Shown piece by piece: positions 1-6,715 of a DNA stretch of 38,568 nt; the first letter of the stretch is position 1, and every line of letters starts with the position of its first letter. Location: contig JASHNT010000022.1 in assembly GCA_030041495.1 (NCBI GenBank), forward strand, positions 1 through 38,568, given 5' to 3'. A program made the position numbers and the translations under genes. The notes below the pieces were generated by a model. That model saw only the letters and a list, made by a program, of their open reading frames with translations, was not told where the DNA came from and made no database searches. Source of the DNA: Bryobacteraceae bacterium (lineage in GTDB: Bacteria > Acidobacteriota > Terriglobia > Bryobacterales > Bryobacteraceae).

Positions 1-582
1 TGCGTGCTGAAGGAGATCACTCCGGGGGAACTCGCCGACGCCGAGCCGGTCCTGCGCTGGTGGCGCGCCAAAGGCAACCCCGCGCCGTTGCTGATGAGCG
101 AGGAGGAAGCGCTCCATTCCTCCGACAGTTTCCCCATCGAATTCCGCGATATGAAGGATCATCGCAAGCTCCTGTTCGGCGTGGATGTGATCGCCGAGGT
201 GCAGGTGGATCCCAAGTATCATCGCGTGCAAGTGGAGCATGAACTTCGGGCCAAGTTATTTCGTCTAAGACAACAGGGCGCGCAGGTGCTCTCGGATCCG
301 CAAAAGCTGCTGGCGTTGTGCGTCGATTCGGTAGGCACGTTCTGCGTGCTTGGCCGCCATGCGATGCTGGCGGCGGGCCAGGATGGCAAGCACGACCGGA
401 GGGCTTTGGTGAAGCAGCTCGGCACGGTCTTGAAAATGGACGTCTCTCCGTTCGAGACTCTGTTGGATATTCGTGAAGACAAGCCCGGCGATCCCGGCGA
501 CCCGGGCGAACTGTTCGCGCGGTATTTGCAGTGCATTCGCAGGTTGGTGGAATTCGTGGACGGCTTGGAGGCCAATTTATGA
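1..582 (+). CDS. Hypothetical protein upstream of lemA (5' end outside window)
   Basis: The reading frame is open from base 1 (C-V-L-K-E-I...), so the true start probably lies upstream and only about 193 C-terminal codons are visible. There is no signal peptide or membrane segment in the visible part. It is soluble and charged, with a mixed alpha-helical look. The stop overlaps the lemA start as ATGA, so the two are translationally coupled. From memory, proteins in this position in acidobacteria have a nucleotidyltransferase-like N-terminus, but that part is not visible here, so no function is assigned. Confidence 0.75.
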   Translation, partial: CVLKEITPGELADAEPVLRWWRAKGNPAPLLMSEEEALHSSDSFPIEFRDMKDHRKLLFGVDVIAEVQVDPKYHRVQVEHELRAKLFRLRQQGAQVLSDPQKLLALCVDSVGTFCVLGRHAMLAAGQDGKHDRRALVKQLGTVLKMDVSPFETLLDIREDKPGDPGDPGELFARYLQCIRRLVEFVDGLEANL

Positions 583-1145
583 AGGCTGCATTGGTGGTAC
601 TGGGCGTGATCGTGGTTGGGGCGCTGGTGGTGGGCGGAACGCTGGTTGGCGACCGCAATGATCTGGTGGCCGAGCGCGAAGCGATCAAGAGCCAGTTCGC
701 GCAAGTGGACACGGTAATGCAACGCCGCGCCGACCTGATTCCCAACCTGGTCGAGACGGTGAAGGGCATGGCGGGACACGAACAATCGGTGATCGATTCG
801 GTGACCAAGGCTCGGGCTCAAATGGCGGGCGCGCAGACGCCGGCCGAGAAGATCGCGGCCAACGGGCAGATCGATTCCGCGCTCTCGCGATTGCTGGTGG
901 TGGTGGAAAACTATCCCAACATCAAAGCCAACGAGAGCTTCCAGAACTTGCAGACCGAGCTCGAAGGCGCGGAGAACCGGATCGCCATTGAGCGGCGCAA
1001 ATACAACGAAACCGTCCAGAAATATAACACCGATATCGCGCTTTTTCCCAAGAACGTCGCTGCCAGCCTGTTCGGCTTCCAGCGCGAGGACGCTTACTTC
1101 AAGGCAGAAGCAGAAGCCAAAGAAGTCCCCAAAGTGAAGTTCTAG
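579..1145 (+). CDS. lemA: LemA family protein
   Basis: A 188-residue protein with one N-terminal membrane segment (about residues 3-23) followed by a long helical region typical of LemA. Seen motifs include RRADLIPNLVETVKG, the LSRLLVVVENYPNIKAN stretch, and the family ending around AERRKYNE-like, YNT and FP. LemA proteins are membrane-anchored, face outward and have no well-defined biochemical role; they often accompany TPM-domain (YgcG-like) or protease genes. The ATG at 579 is chosen because it overlaps the upstream stop as ATGA and places the hydrophobic segment at the N-terminus. The stop shares a CTAG tetranucleotide with the stop of the convergent recX. Confidence 0.95.
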   Translation: MKAALVVLGVIVVGALVVGGTLVGDRNDLVAEREAIKSQFAQVDTVMQRRADLIPNLVETVKGMAGHEQSVIDSVTKARAQMAGAQTPAEKIAANGQIDSALSRLLVVVENYPNIKANESFQNLQTELEGAENRIAIERRKYNETVQKYNTDIALFPKNVAASLFGFQREDAYFKAEAEAKEVPKVKF

Positions 1146-1702
1146 ACCGAACTCACCGGCGCGTCGAGGCCCGGCTCATCCGCCTCCGGAAAGTCTTCCA
1201 ACCGATCCGCTTCCGCGGCGAAGCGCTTCAACACGCGAATCGAGTTCCCAGCGCTGAATCCGGCCAGCCGCAATTTGCGGAACGCGGACGCGAGATGCTT
1301 CTCTTCGGCGAGCAGCTCACCCAGATTCTTGCCGCGATACTTGCGCTCCAGGAATTGCTCGATCATCGCGACTTCATCGACACCTGAGTAGGCCGCGTCG
1401 ACGGCCTGGCGCGCCACGGGGGGTGCGATGCGCCGCGACATCAGGTCCCGCATCACGCGAGTCTTGCCCAGGCCCTGGTTGTCGCGCCTCCATCCGGCGA
1501 TCGAATCGGCCAAGCGCCGGTCATTCAGGAAGCCAGCTTCCTTAAGTTTGGCGATTACTACCGGAACATCCTCTTTGCGAGCCGCGCGTTTCTGCAAGCG
1601 CGCACGCAATTCATTGAGCGAAAGCCCGCGGCTGGTGAGCGCGCGCGCGGCATACTCCAGCAGCCTTTCGCGGTCGAGCAGTTTGGGAGGTTTGACGGCC
1701 AT
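1142..1702 (-). CDS. recX: Regulatory protein RecX
   Basis: A 186-residue protein beginning MAVKPPKLLDRERLLEYAARAL, with the three-helix RecX repeats: LTSRGLSLNELRARLQKR, then LKEAGFLNDRRLADSIAGWR, then GLGKTRVMRDLMSRRI. RecX binds RecA and modulates its filaments. A start 28 codons further upstream is open, but it would add a low-complexity tail overlapping the preceding gene; the ATG at 1702 aligns with the family N-terminus. It is the last gene of a minus-strand run (ruvX, mltG, hypothetical, recX), only 2 nt after the preceding stop. recA is not in the window. Confidence 0.93.
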   Translation of the reverse strand: MAVKPPKLLDRERLLEYAARALTSRGLSLNELRARLQKRAARKEDVPVVIAKLKEAGFLNDRRLADSIAGWRRDNQGLGKTRVMRDLMSRRIAPPVARQAVDAAYSGVDEVAMIEQFLERKYRGKNLGELLAEEKHLASAFRKLRLAGFSAGNSIRVLKRFAAEADRLEDFPEADEPGLDAPVSSV

Positions 1703-1704
1703 AT

Positions 1705-2178
1705 TTATGCGTCTCCCAGCGCCGCGCGACGCAGGCGCACCCAGCCGGGAAACACCGCCGGATTCTCGAGCCAAGTCAGCATCCACAGGATCATCTCTTC
1801 TTTGTCCGCACGCAGTTCGGGTTTGCGTGCTGCGAGGCGCGCGTGGTCTTTCGCCTCGATCACCACCTTGCGCACGCGCGATCGCCGTCCGGCGGCCCCA
1901 GCTTCGTACTCTGCCAGCAATTTCAGCAGACTCGCCTCCAGGCTTTCAAACGACTCTTGCCGCACACCCTCGATTAATGGTGCCAGCGGCACTCCGGAAT
2001 CTCTCGATAAATCGCGCAACACACGGCGCAGATAGTTTTCCGAGACCGGCGCGAGCAGCCGCAGCAAAGCTTCCCATTCCGTCTCGCCGATCCGTTCCGG
2101 CCGAGCCACGGCGATCCACTCCGCGAGCTCACGCTTTTTTCCCGGCTTTCGCCGGCGTTTTGTGGGCCTGGGTTCCAT
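1705..2178 (-). CDS. Hypothetical protein overlapping mltG
   Basis: About 157 residues, starting MEPRPTKRRRKPGKKREL. The N-terminus is very basic, and the rest is Leu/Glu/Arg-rich and predicted helical (ALLRLLAPVSENYLRRVLRDL, LLKLLAEYEAG). No signal peptide or membrane segment. The start overlaps the end of mltG by about 50 nt, and 2 nt separate its stop from the recX start, so it is co-translated within the recombination/cell-wall operon. I do not recognise a named family; the location hints at a nucleic-acid-associated role through the basic N-terminus, but this is inference only. Confidence 0.75.
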   Translation of the reverse strand: MEPRPTKRRRKPGKKRELAEWIAVARPERIGETEWEALLRLLAPVSENYLRRVLRDLSRDSGVPLAPLIEGVRQESFESLEASLLKLLAEYEAGAAGRRSRVRKVVIEAKDHARLAARKPELRADKEEMILWMLTWLENPAVFPGWVRLRRAALGDA

Positions 2179-3193
2179 TGCGGTACTCGCGGACGGCCTT
2201 GTCGTGTTCCGCCAGCGTTTTGGAGAACTGATGGCCGCCGCCGGAAGGCTTCGCGACAAAATAGAGATATTCAGTTTGGGCCGGGTGCAGCGCCGCGGCC
2301 AGCGTTTCGATTCCAGGATTGGCGATCGGTCCCGGGGGCAGGCCAGGGCTGCGATAGGTGTTGTACGGGTTAGAACTCTTCAGGTCGGAGCGGTGGATCT
2401 TGCCCCGGAAGCGCGAATCGATCAGCGCCGCGTAGATGGTGGTGGGATCGCACTCCAGCTTCATCTTCAGCCGCAGCCGGTTGGAGAACACGCCGGCGAT
2501 CAGCGGCCGCTCCGCGGCAAGCGAGGTTTCCTTCTCGACCATGGAGGCTATCGTGACTGCTTCGTGGGGTCCAGCCGGAGGCGGATCTCCCGCCGGCTGA
2601 TCCTCCAACAGCTTTTTCCAGTGCCTCCGGAACTGCGTGGTCATCATTTTGCAGAACTCGGCCGGCGTAGTGGAATGCGACAGGCGATAAGTGGCCGGGA
2701 ACAAGTAACCCTCCAGCGTCGGCGCTTCGGGGTCTAGGTCACGGATCGAGGCCGGGTCCTGCGCTGCCGCCATGAAATCCTGCGCCGTCATGATTCCGGA
2801 GGCTTGGGCGAGGCGGGCAATGTCGAAGATGTTGCTGCCTTCCGGTATGCTCACCTCGACAAAGTAAATGTCGCCGTGCTTGATGCGGCCGAAGACGTCG
2901 AACACGCTGGCCGGGCGGTCGAAGCGGTATTCGCCCGCCACCAGCTTGGCCGCCGGATTCAAAGCCCGCGCCAGCCAGAACTGCCACGCGTAACGGATCA
3001 CGCCGGATTGCTGCAACGCGCGAGCCATCGCGATGGTCCCGGTTCCCCGCTCGAAGCTGACGTAGGTGGTGCCGGTGAAGCTGCCGTAGGGCACCTCCAG
3101 CGACACCAGAGTTCCCGTCACCATGACGAAAACCAGCATCAACGCGGCGGCAATCCATCGCGTACGGCGCTTCTTGATTCGGCCGGCCTTCAT
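2129..3193 (-). CDS. mltG: Endolytic murein transglycosylase MltG (YceG family)
   Basis: A 354-residue protein: a short basic cytoplasmic stretch, one membrane segment (about residues 13-33), a LysM-like region (SFERGTGTIAMARALQQSGVI) and the YceG catalytic domain. The active-site signature ASMVEKET is at about 217-223, with E220 as the expected catalytic Glu, followed by ERPLIAGVFSNRL and the YNTY..GLPPGPIANPG signature. MltG cuts nascent glycan strands in the periplasm and so ends their polymerisation. It starts at ATG 3193, overlapping the ruvX stop by one base (TAATG). The ruvX-mltG pair is common in bacteria. Confidence 0.96.
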   Translation of the reverse strand: MKAGRIKKRRTRWIAAALMLVFVMVTGTLVSLEVPYGSFTGTTYVSFERGTGTIAMARALQQSGVIRYAWQFWLARALNPAAKLVAGEYRFDRPASVFDVFGRIKHGDIYFVEVSIPEGSNIFDIARLAQASGIMTAQDFMAAAQDPASIRDLDPEAPTLEGYLFPATYRLSHSTTPAEFCKMMTTQFRRHWKKLLEDQPAGDPPPAGPHEAVTIASMVEKETSLAAERPLIAGVFSNRLRLKMKLECDPTTIYAALIDSRFRGKIHRSDLKSSNPYNTYRSPGLPPGPIANPGIETLAAALHPAQTEYLYFVAKPSGGGHQFSKTLAEHDKAVREYRNGTQAHKTPAKAGKKA

Positions 3194-3645
3194 TAGAGAG
3201 GCGCGCCTCCCGCCTGCATGTCCAGGAAGCTCGCCAGCAGAATCTGCGCCGAAAGTTGGTCCACCGCGCGGGCCCGTTTGGCGATGCTGATGCCGCTTTC
3301 TTTGAGTACCCTTTCGGCTTCGACAGTGGTGAGCCGCTCATCCCAGTAACGAAGCGGAACGCCTGTGCGGGCCGTCAGCCGCTCGGCGAACTCGCGCGTG
3401 TATTCGGCCTGGCGGCCCTCCCGGCCGGTCATGTGTAAAGGGTACCCCATCAGCAGCATTCCCACCTTGTGCTCCTCGATCAACTGCGCCAAAGCGGCAA
3501 GATCCTCCCGGATATTGGTGCGCTGGAGCGTCGGCAGAGCCTGGGCCGTGATTCTCAAGGTGTCGCTCAGCGCCAGTCCGATGCGCCGTTTGCCCAAATC
3601 CAGAGCCAGAATGCGCGGCTTGGGGGAATTTGCTTGGAAATCCAC
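3193..3645 (-). CDS. ruvX: Putative pre-16S rRNA nuclease / Holliday junction resolvase-like RuvX (YqgF)
   Basis: A 150-residue RNase H-fold protein. The motif ALDLGKRRIGLALSD at about 14-28 carries the first catalytic Asp (D16). The family signatures GYPLHMTGREG, RYWDERLTTVEAERVL and VDQLSAQILLASFLD follow, giving the expected acidic residues. YqgF/RuvX is implicated in 16S rRNA 5'-end processing, and a resolvase role was also proposed. The start is GTG at 3645; a TATAAT box lies 9 nt upstream on the minus strand. It heads the minus-strand operon. Confidence 0.95.
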   Translation of the reverse strand: MDFQANSPKPRILALDLGKRRIGLALSDTLRITAQALPTLQRTNIREDLAALAQLIEEHKVGMLLMGYPLHMTGREGRQAEYTREFAERLTARTGVPLRYWDERLTTVEAERVLKESGISIAKRARAVDQLSAQILLASFLDMQAGGAPL

Positions 3646-3662
3646 GTCTGTCCAATTATAGT
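3634..3662 (+). promoter_or_regulatory. Sigma70-type promoter of the AI-2E permease gene
   Basis: TTGGAA (3634-3639), a 17-nt spacer and TATAGT (3657-3662), ending 9 nt before GTG 3672. The -35 lies inside the 5' end of ruvX on the other strand. It supports GTG 3672 as the permease start and implies almost no 5' leader. Confidence 0.65.
3655..3660 (-). promoter_or_regulatory. -10 box of the ruvX operon
   Basis: TATAAT read on the minus strand, 9 nt upstream of the ruvX GTG. It overlaps the plus-strand TATAGT by four bases, so the two divergent promoters share bases. No good -35 is visible at 16-18 nt. Confidence 0.55.
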
Positions 3663-3671
3663 GATAGGCAA

Positions 3672-4826
3672 GTGTACGCTTCCGGCACGACTTCGCAACG
3701 TTCGCTCCGGGTGGGGGTGGGGATTCTCGCGGCCGCGGCCGCGGTGGCCCTGTTGTACTACGGCCGCGTCTTCTTCATCACCATCGTCATTGCCACCATC
3801 ATCGCGTTCCTGCTGGAGCCGATGGTCGGGTTCTTCATGAAGCTCCGCTTTCCGCGCGGGCTGGCCAGCTTCGTGGTGTGCAGTCTCGGGCTGATGGTGC
3901 TGTACTTCGTAGCGTTAGGGTTGTATACCGAAGGGGTCGCCATGATGGACGACCTGCCGGCGTATAGCGAGCGGATTAATGAAATCGTCGACAATGCCAG
4001 CCTGCGCGTGGAACATTTTCAGGAGAAAGTGTATCAGACAGTGGTTCCCCGGCGTTTTCAGGAGGGCGCGGAACTTCCGCCGGCGCCTCCTCCGGAGCCG
4101 GCCTCCAGAGGAAATCGCAACGCCAAGAAGAAGCCGGATAACGAGCCGCCTCCCATCCAGGAAGTGCGCGTACGCCCCGAGCCCACGCCTCTGTTCAACT
4201 ACATTTACGAGTACTTGCGCTCCTTTTACAGCGTCTTGCTGATGGCGTCCTTTGTGCCGTTCCTGGTGTATTTCATCTTGAGCTGGCGCGACCACCTGCG
4301 CGGGCGCCTGTTGGCGATGCTGGAGGGCGACACGCGCTACACCGTCGCCAAGGCGCTGGACGGAGTCGCGGAGATGGTGCGCGCCTACGTGATTGGCAAT
4401 TTTCTGCTGGGCCTGCTGCTCAGCATCGCCAGCGCGCTGCTGTTCGCCCTGGTGAAGCTGCCTTACTGGATCGTGGTGGCGCCGATCAGCGGATTCTTGA
4501 GCCTGGCGCCGTACATCGGAATGCCCTTGGCACTGATTCCGCCGCTGGTGGCGGCCCTGCCACTGGGTACTCAGCCCGCGCTGTACCTCTACCTGAGCGG
4601 CAGTGTCGCCATGCTGCATCTGCTGGGTCTGAATCTGCTCTATCCCAAATTTGTGGGCTCGCGGGTGCACCTGAATCCGCTGGTGGTGACCATCGCGCTG
4701 ATGTTGTGGGGCATGCTGTGGGGCGGAATCGGACTGCTGCTGGCGATCCCCTTGACGGCGGCGATCAAGGCTATTTTTGACAATGTCGCCAGTCTCCAGC
4801 ATTATGGAAGACTCCTGGGAGACTGA
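3672..4826 (+). CDS. AI-2E transporter family protein (PerM/YdiK-like permease)
   Basis: About 384 residues with roughly seven to eight membrane segments: two near residues 15-60, one at about 60-85, a hydrophilic portion with coiled and Pro-rich character, then a membrane-rich C-terminal half containing YVIGNFLLGLLLS, FLSLAPYIGMPLALIPPL and LNPLVVTIALMLWGMLWGG. The family exports small molecules or ions; the name AI-2E is historical and the substrate is unknown. A Pro/Lys-rich loop (about residues 130-175) is longer than usual for the family. The GTG at 3672 is preferred over a TTG at 3630, because the latter lies inside ruvX and upstream of the promoter. The downstream gene starts 6 nt after the stop. 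Confidence 0.88.
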   Translation: MYASGTTSQRSLRVGVGILAAAAAVALLYYGRVFFITIVIATIIAFLLEPMVGFFMKLRFPRGLASFVVCSLGLMVLYFVALGLYTEGVAMMDDLPAYSERINEIVDNASLRVEHFQEKVYQTVVPRRFQEGAELPPAPPPEPASRGNRNAKKKPDNEPPPIQEVRVRPEPTPLFNYIYEYLRSFYSVLLMASFVPFLVYFILSWRDHLRGRLLAMLEGDTRYTVAKALDGVAEMVRAYVIGNFLLGLLLSIASALLFALVKLPYWIVVAPISGFLSLAPYIGMPLALIPPLVAALPLGTQPALYLYLSGSVAMLHLLGLNLLYPKFVGSRVHLNPLVVTIALMLWGMLWGGIGLLLAIPLTAAIKAIFDNVASLQHYGRLLGD

Positions 4827-4832
4827 TGAGGA

Positions 4833-5324
4833 ATGTCTAGGCAGTTCTGGTCGTTTCTGGCAGTGGGCCTCGCGGTCGTGGCCGCCGCCGTGGCCGTTAT
4901 CTGGACCGGCACCAAGGGCGCGCATCTCGAGGTTGACGGCAAGATCATCAACGTCCGCGGTATTCATCTGGGCGATTCCGAGCTGGTGGCGGTCGATTTC
5001 CGCGTGACCAACTCCTCGGATGTTCCGGTTGTCCTTCGCGAAGTGTCATTGCGGTTGGGCGGGCAGGAACAACTCAAAGGCATGGAAGTCTCGCGGCCCG
5101 ATGTCGACACGATGTTCCAAATTCACCCCCAGTTGGGCGGCAAAGACAACGACGTGCTGGCTCAGGGAGACACCATCCCGCCGCGCAAGACCCTCTACCG
5201 GATGGCGGAAGCGAGCTTCAACGGTCTGGCCTCCATCGCCAGCGTCGAGAAGGACTTGGTGATTCACATCGAGGACGTCGACGGCGCGGCTTTCGACATC
5301 ACATCGGAGGAACAACCGAAATAA
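4833..5324 (+). CDS. Membrane-anchored hypothetical protein
   Basis: A 163-residue protein with a single N-terminal membrane segment (about residues 5-25, FWSFLAVGLAVVAAAVAVIW) and an extracytoplasmic beta-rich domain (VDFRVTNSSDVPVVLREVSLRL). The latter resembles Ig-like or LEA14-like accessory domains in pattern only. A GAGGA Shine-Dalgarno sequence precedes ATG 4833. It lies 6 nt after the permease stop, and its own stop overlaps the next start (TAATG), so it is co-expressed with both. No family is recognised; the context suggests an envelope accessory protein. Confidence 0.8.
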   Translation: MSRQFWSFLAVGLAVVAAAVAVIWTGTKGAHLEVDGKIINVRGIHLGDSELVAVDFRVTNSSDVPVVLREVSLRLGGQEQLKGMEVSRPDVDTMFQIHPQLGGKDNDVLAQGDTIPPRKTLYRMAEASFNGLASIASVEKDLVIHIEDVDGAAFDITSEEQPK

Positions 5325-5641
5325 TGATCACCACTGAAGTGCTGGATACGGCGCGCGGCGCGCCGGCCGCACGGATTCCCGTACAACTGGATTTCTTCAT
5401 CAGCGGGCAAGGTTGGCGCGAGCTGGGCCACGCCGTTACCGGCAGCGACGGCCGGGTGCTGGATTTCGGCGAGCCCGCGGTCGCCGGCATTTACCGGCTC
5501 ATGTTCGACGTGGCGGCTTACATGCCGCATTCGTTCTATCCCTCGATCGCCATCACTGTCGAAGTGCATCAGCCCAATGAGCAGTATCATCTGCCGCTGC
5601 TGCTGAGCCCCTTCGGCTACAGCACTTACCGCGTGGGCTGA
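5324..5641 (+). CDS. Transthyretin-like / 5-hydroxyisourate hydrolase-like protein with altered active site
   Basis: A 105-residue protein with the transthyretin/HIUase fold signatures: EVLDTARGAPAARIPVQL at the N-terminus, a GRV turn (R44), and YHLPLLLSPFGYSTYR at the C-terminus. In HIUases the N-terminal motif carries a catalytic His (T-H-V/I-L-D) and the protein ends YRGS. Here the His position is Glu (E5) and the end is Y-R-V-G, so the catalytic His and the terminal Ser are missing, while R44 and H89 remain. No other purine-catabolism genes are nearby. It overlaps the upstream stop by one base. Fold assignment is strong; hydrolase activity is doubtful. Confidence 0.85.
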   Translation: MITTEVLDTARGAPAARIPVQLDFFISGQGWRELGHAVTGSDGRVLDFGEPAVAGIYRLMFDVAAYMPHSFYPSIAITVEVHQPNEQYHLPLLLSPFGYSTYRVG

Positions 5642-5648
5642 AAGCCAA

Positions 5649-5873
5649 GTGACGTTGCGAGTCAAGGTAATCGCGCGCAGCGCCTCGAGCGCGGTCGCCG
5701 GCGAGCTTGCCGACGGAACGCTGAAGGTCCGCATCGCCGCGCCTCCGGAACGCGGCAAAGCCAACGCCGAATTGTGCCGCGTTCTGGCCGGGCACTTTGG
5801 CGTGGCTGCTTCCGCGGTCAGCGTAATCAGCGGCCACAGTACGCCGTTGAAGCTGGTGCGGATCGGCAAATAG
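5649..5873 (+). CDS. DUF167 (YggU) family protein
   Basis: A 74-residue protein with the YggU pattern: LRVKVIARSASSAVAG, then LKVRIAAPPERGKANAELCRVLAGHFGV and a closing VISGHSTPLKLVRI. The motif PPxxGKAN is the family hallmark. Its molecular function is unknown. GTG 5649 is the only reasonable start, 7 nt after the preceding stop, so it is the last gene of the permease operon. Confidence 0.9.
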   Translation: MTLRVKVIARSASSAVAGELADGTLKVRIAAPPERGKANAELCRVLAGHFGVAASAVSVISGHSTPLKLVRIGK

Positions 5874-5908
5874 ATACACCTCGACCGGCTACCTAGACCT
5901 ACAGAGAG

Positions 5909-6036
5909 TCCTTGGAAAGAGGATTTCCCGTATTGGCGTACCAATCTGGAAAGAGCGATATCCCGAGTTAGATCAGACGCTTAGGGGTACTAACCCGGCT
6001 GAGGGTGAGCTGCGCTCAGGCTTTGTTCCAAGGAGG
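5909..6036 (+). promoter_or_regulatory. Structured 5' leader with a Shine-Dalgarno-sequestering long-range stem
   Basis: The bases TCCTTGGAA (5909-5917) are perfectly complementary to TTCCAAGGA (6026-6034), which overlaps the AAGGAGG Shine-Dalgarno sequence of the next gene. The same 5' bases can instead form a local hairpin GGAAA-GAGGA-TTTCC (5914-5928). Further perfect short hairpins are ATTGG-CGTA-CCAAT (5932-5945), GGGT-ACTA-ACCC (5985-5996) and TGAGC-TGC-GCTCA (6006-6018), the last competing with CTGAG/CTCAG (5999-6019). It matches no riboswitch consensus I could recall. Riboswitch, thermometer or protein-bound leader are all possible; folding was done by eye. Confidence 0.5.
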
Positions 6037-6050
6037 GATTTTATAAAACC

Positions 6051-6698
6051 ATGTTGACTCAGCGGTTTCTGGTAGCGCTTCTGACGATCAGCGCCTGCGC
6101 AATCCCTGCGTCCGCGACGCTGACCACTTGCACCACCGAAAATTGTCTCTCTGTACCGGGCGATACCTTCTCCAATATCTCCTTCGCCGCAGGGTCTCTC
6201 GGCACCAGCACCACGGCGTCGGGGGTGGTATTCAGCACGAACGGCGCGGGGCTGACCGGCGAAGCCAATCCTACAGGATGGCCGGCCGGTTCCTCTGAGC
6301 CGGCATTGGTCTCGAGCGAGGGCGTCAATACCCTGACCATCACCCTCCCCTCCGACGTGAATGCGATCGAATTTGCGGCCGGCCTGATGGATTTCGATCA
6401 GCTCCAGATCTCGATCACTGACAACGCGGGCGGAAGTTACACTTATGGGGGTCTTTCCCAGAGCAACATCCAAGTTCCCGTCTACTTCGGGGTGAGCACG
6501 ACAGGTTCCTTCAGCACCTTTACGATCGGCAGCGTTAACAGCATCGACCAGCTAACCCTCGACGACATCGAGATCGGTCAACTCGGCAGCGAGCCGGACG
6601 CCGCCCCCGAAGCCGCGACGATGCTGCTGGTGGCGACCGGCTTATTCGCGATCGGCTACTTCCGGCGGCGCAGAGTGCTGCGGCCGGCGGCTGCGTGA
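6051..6698 (+). CDS. Secreted protein with PEP-CTERM-like sorting signal
   Basis: A 215-residue protein with an N-terminal signal peptide (MLTQRFLVALLTISACAIPASA) and a Ser/Thr/Gly-rich beta-type middle part. The C-terminus has the layout of a PEP-CTERM signal: a P-E-A motif at about 187-189, a hydrophobic segment (ATMLLVATGLFAIGY) and an Arg cluster (RRRR). PEP-CTERM proteins are sorted by exosortase and are often extracellular-matrix proteins; no exosortase gene is in this window. The central region looks like the choice-of-anchor type secreted domains of acidobacteria. The Shine-Dalgarno sequence lies unusually far (about 14 nt) from ATG 6051. The gene converges on pgl with a 17-nt gap. 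Confidence 0.82.
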   Translation: MLTQRFLVALLTISACAIPASATLTTCTTENCLSVPGDTFSNISFAAGSLGTSTTASGVVFSTNGAGLTGEANPTGWPAGSSEPALVSSEGVNTLTITLPSDVNAIEFAAGLMDFDQLQISITDNAGGSYTYGGLSQSNIQVPVYFGVSTTGSFSTFTIGSVNSIDQLTLDDIEIGQLGSEPDAAPEAATMLLVATGLFAIGYFRRRRVLRPAAA

Positions 6699-6715
6699 GA
6701 TCCGGGCGAGCGTGC

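Noticed and set aside
17-808. A 263-codon antisense frame at the left edge
   Set aside because: Composition is Arg/Pro/Thr-rich; the opposite strand carries the real gene and lemA.
5931-5965. Possible sigma-54 (-24/-12) promoter before the PEP-CTERM-like gene
   Set aside because: TTGGCGTACC is followed by no GC at the required spacing; the segment is better explained as hairpin stems of the leader.
5874-6050. GEMM-type (c-di-GMP) or other known riboswitch in the PEP-CTERM-like leader
   Set aside because: None of the conserved core motifs I know for c-di-GMP, cobalamin, TPP, SAM or glycine aptamers could be found; only an unknown structured leader is claimed.
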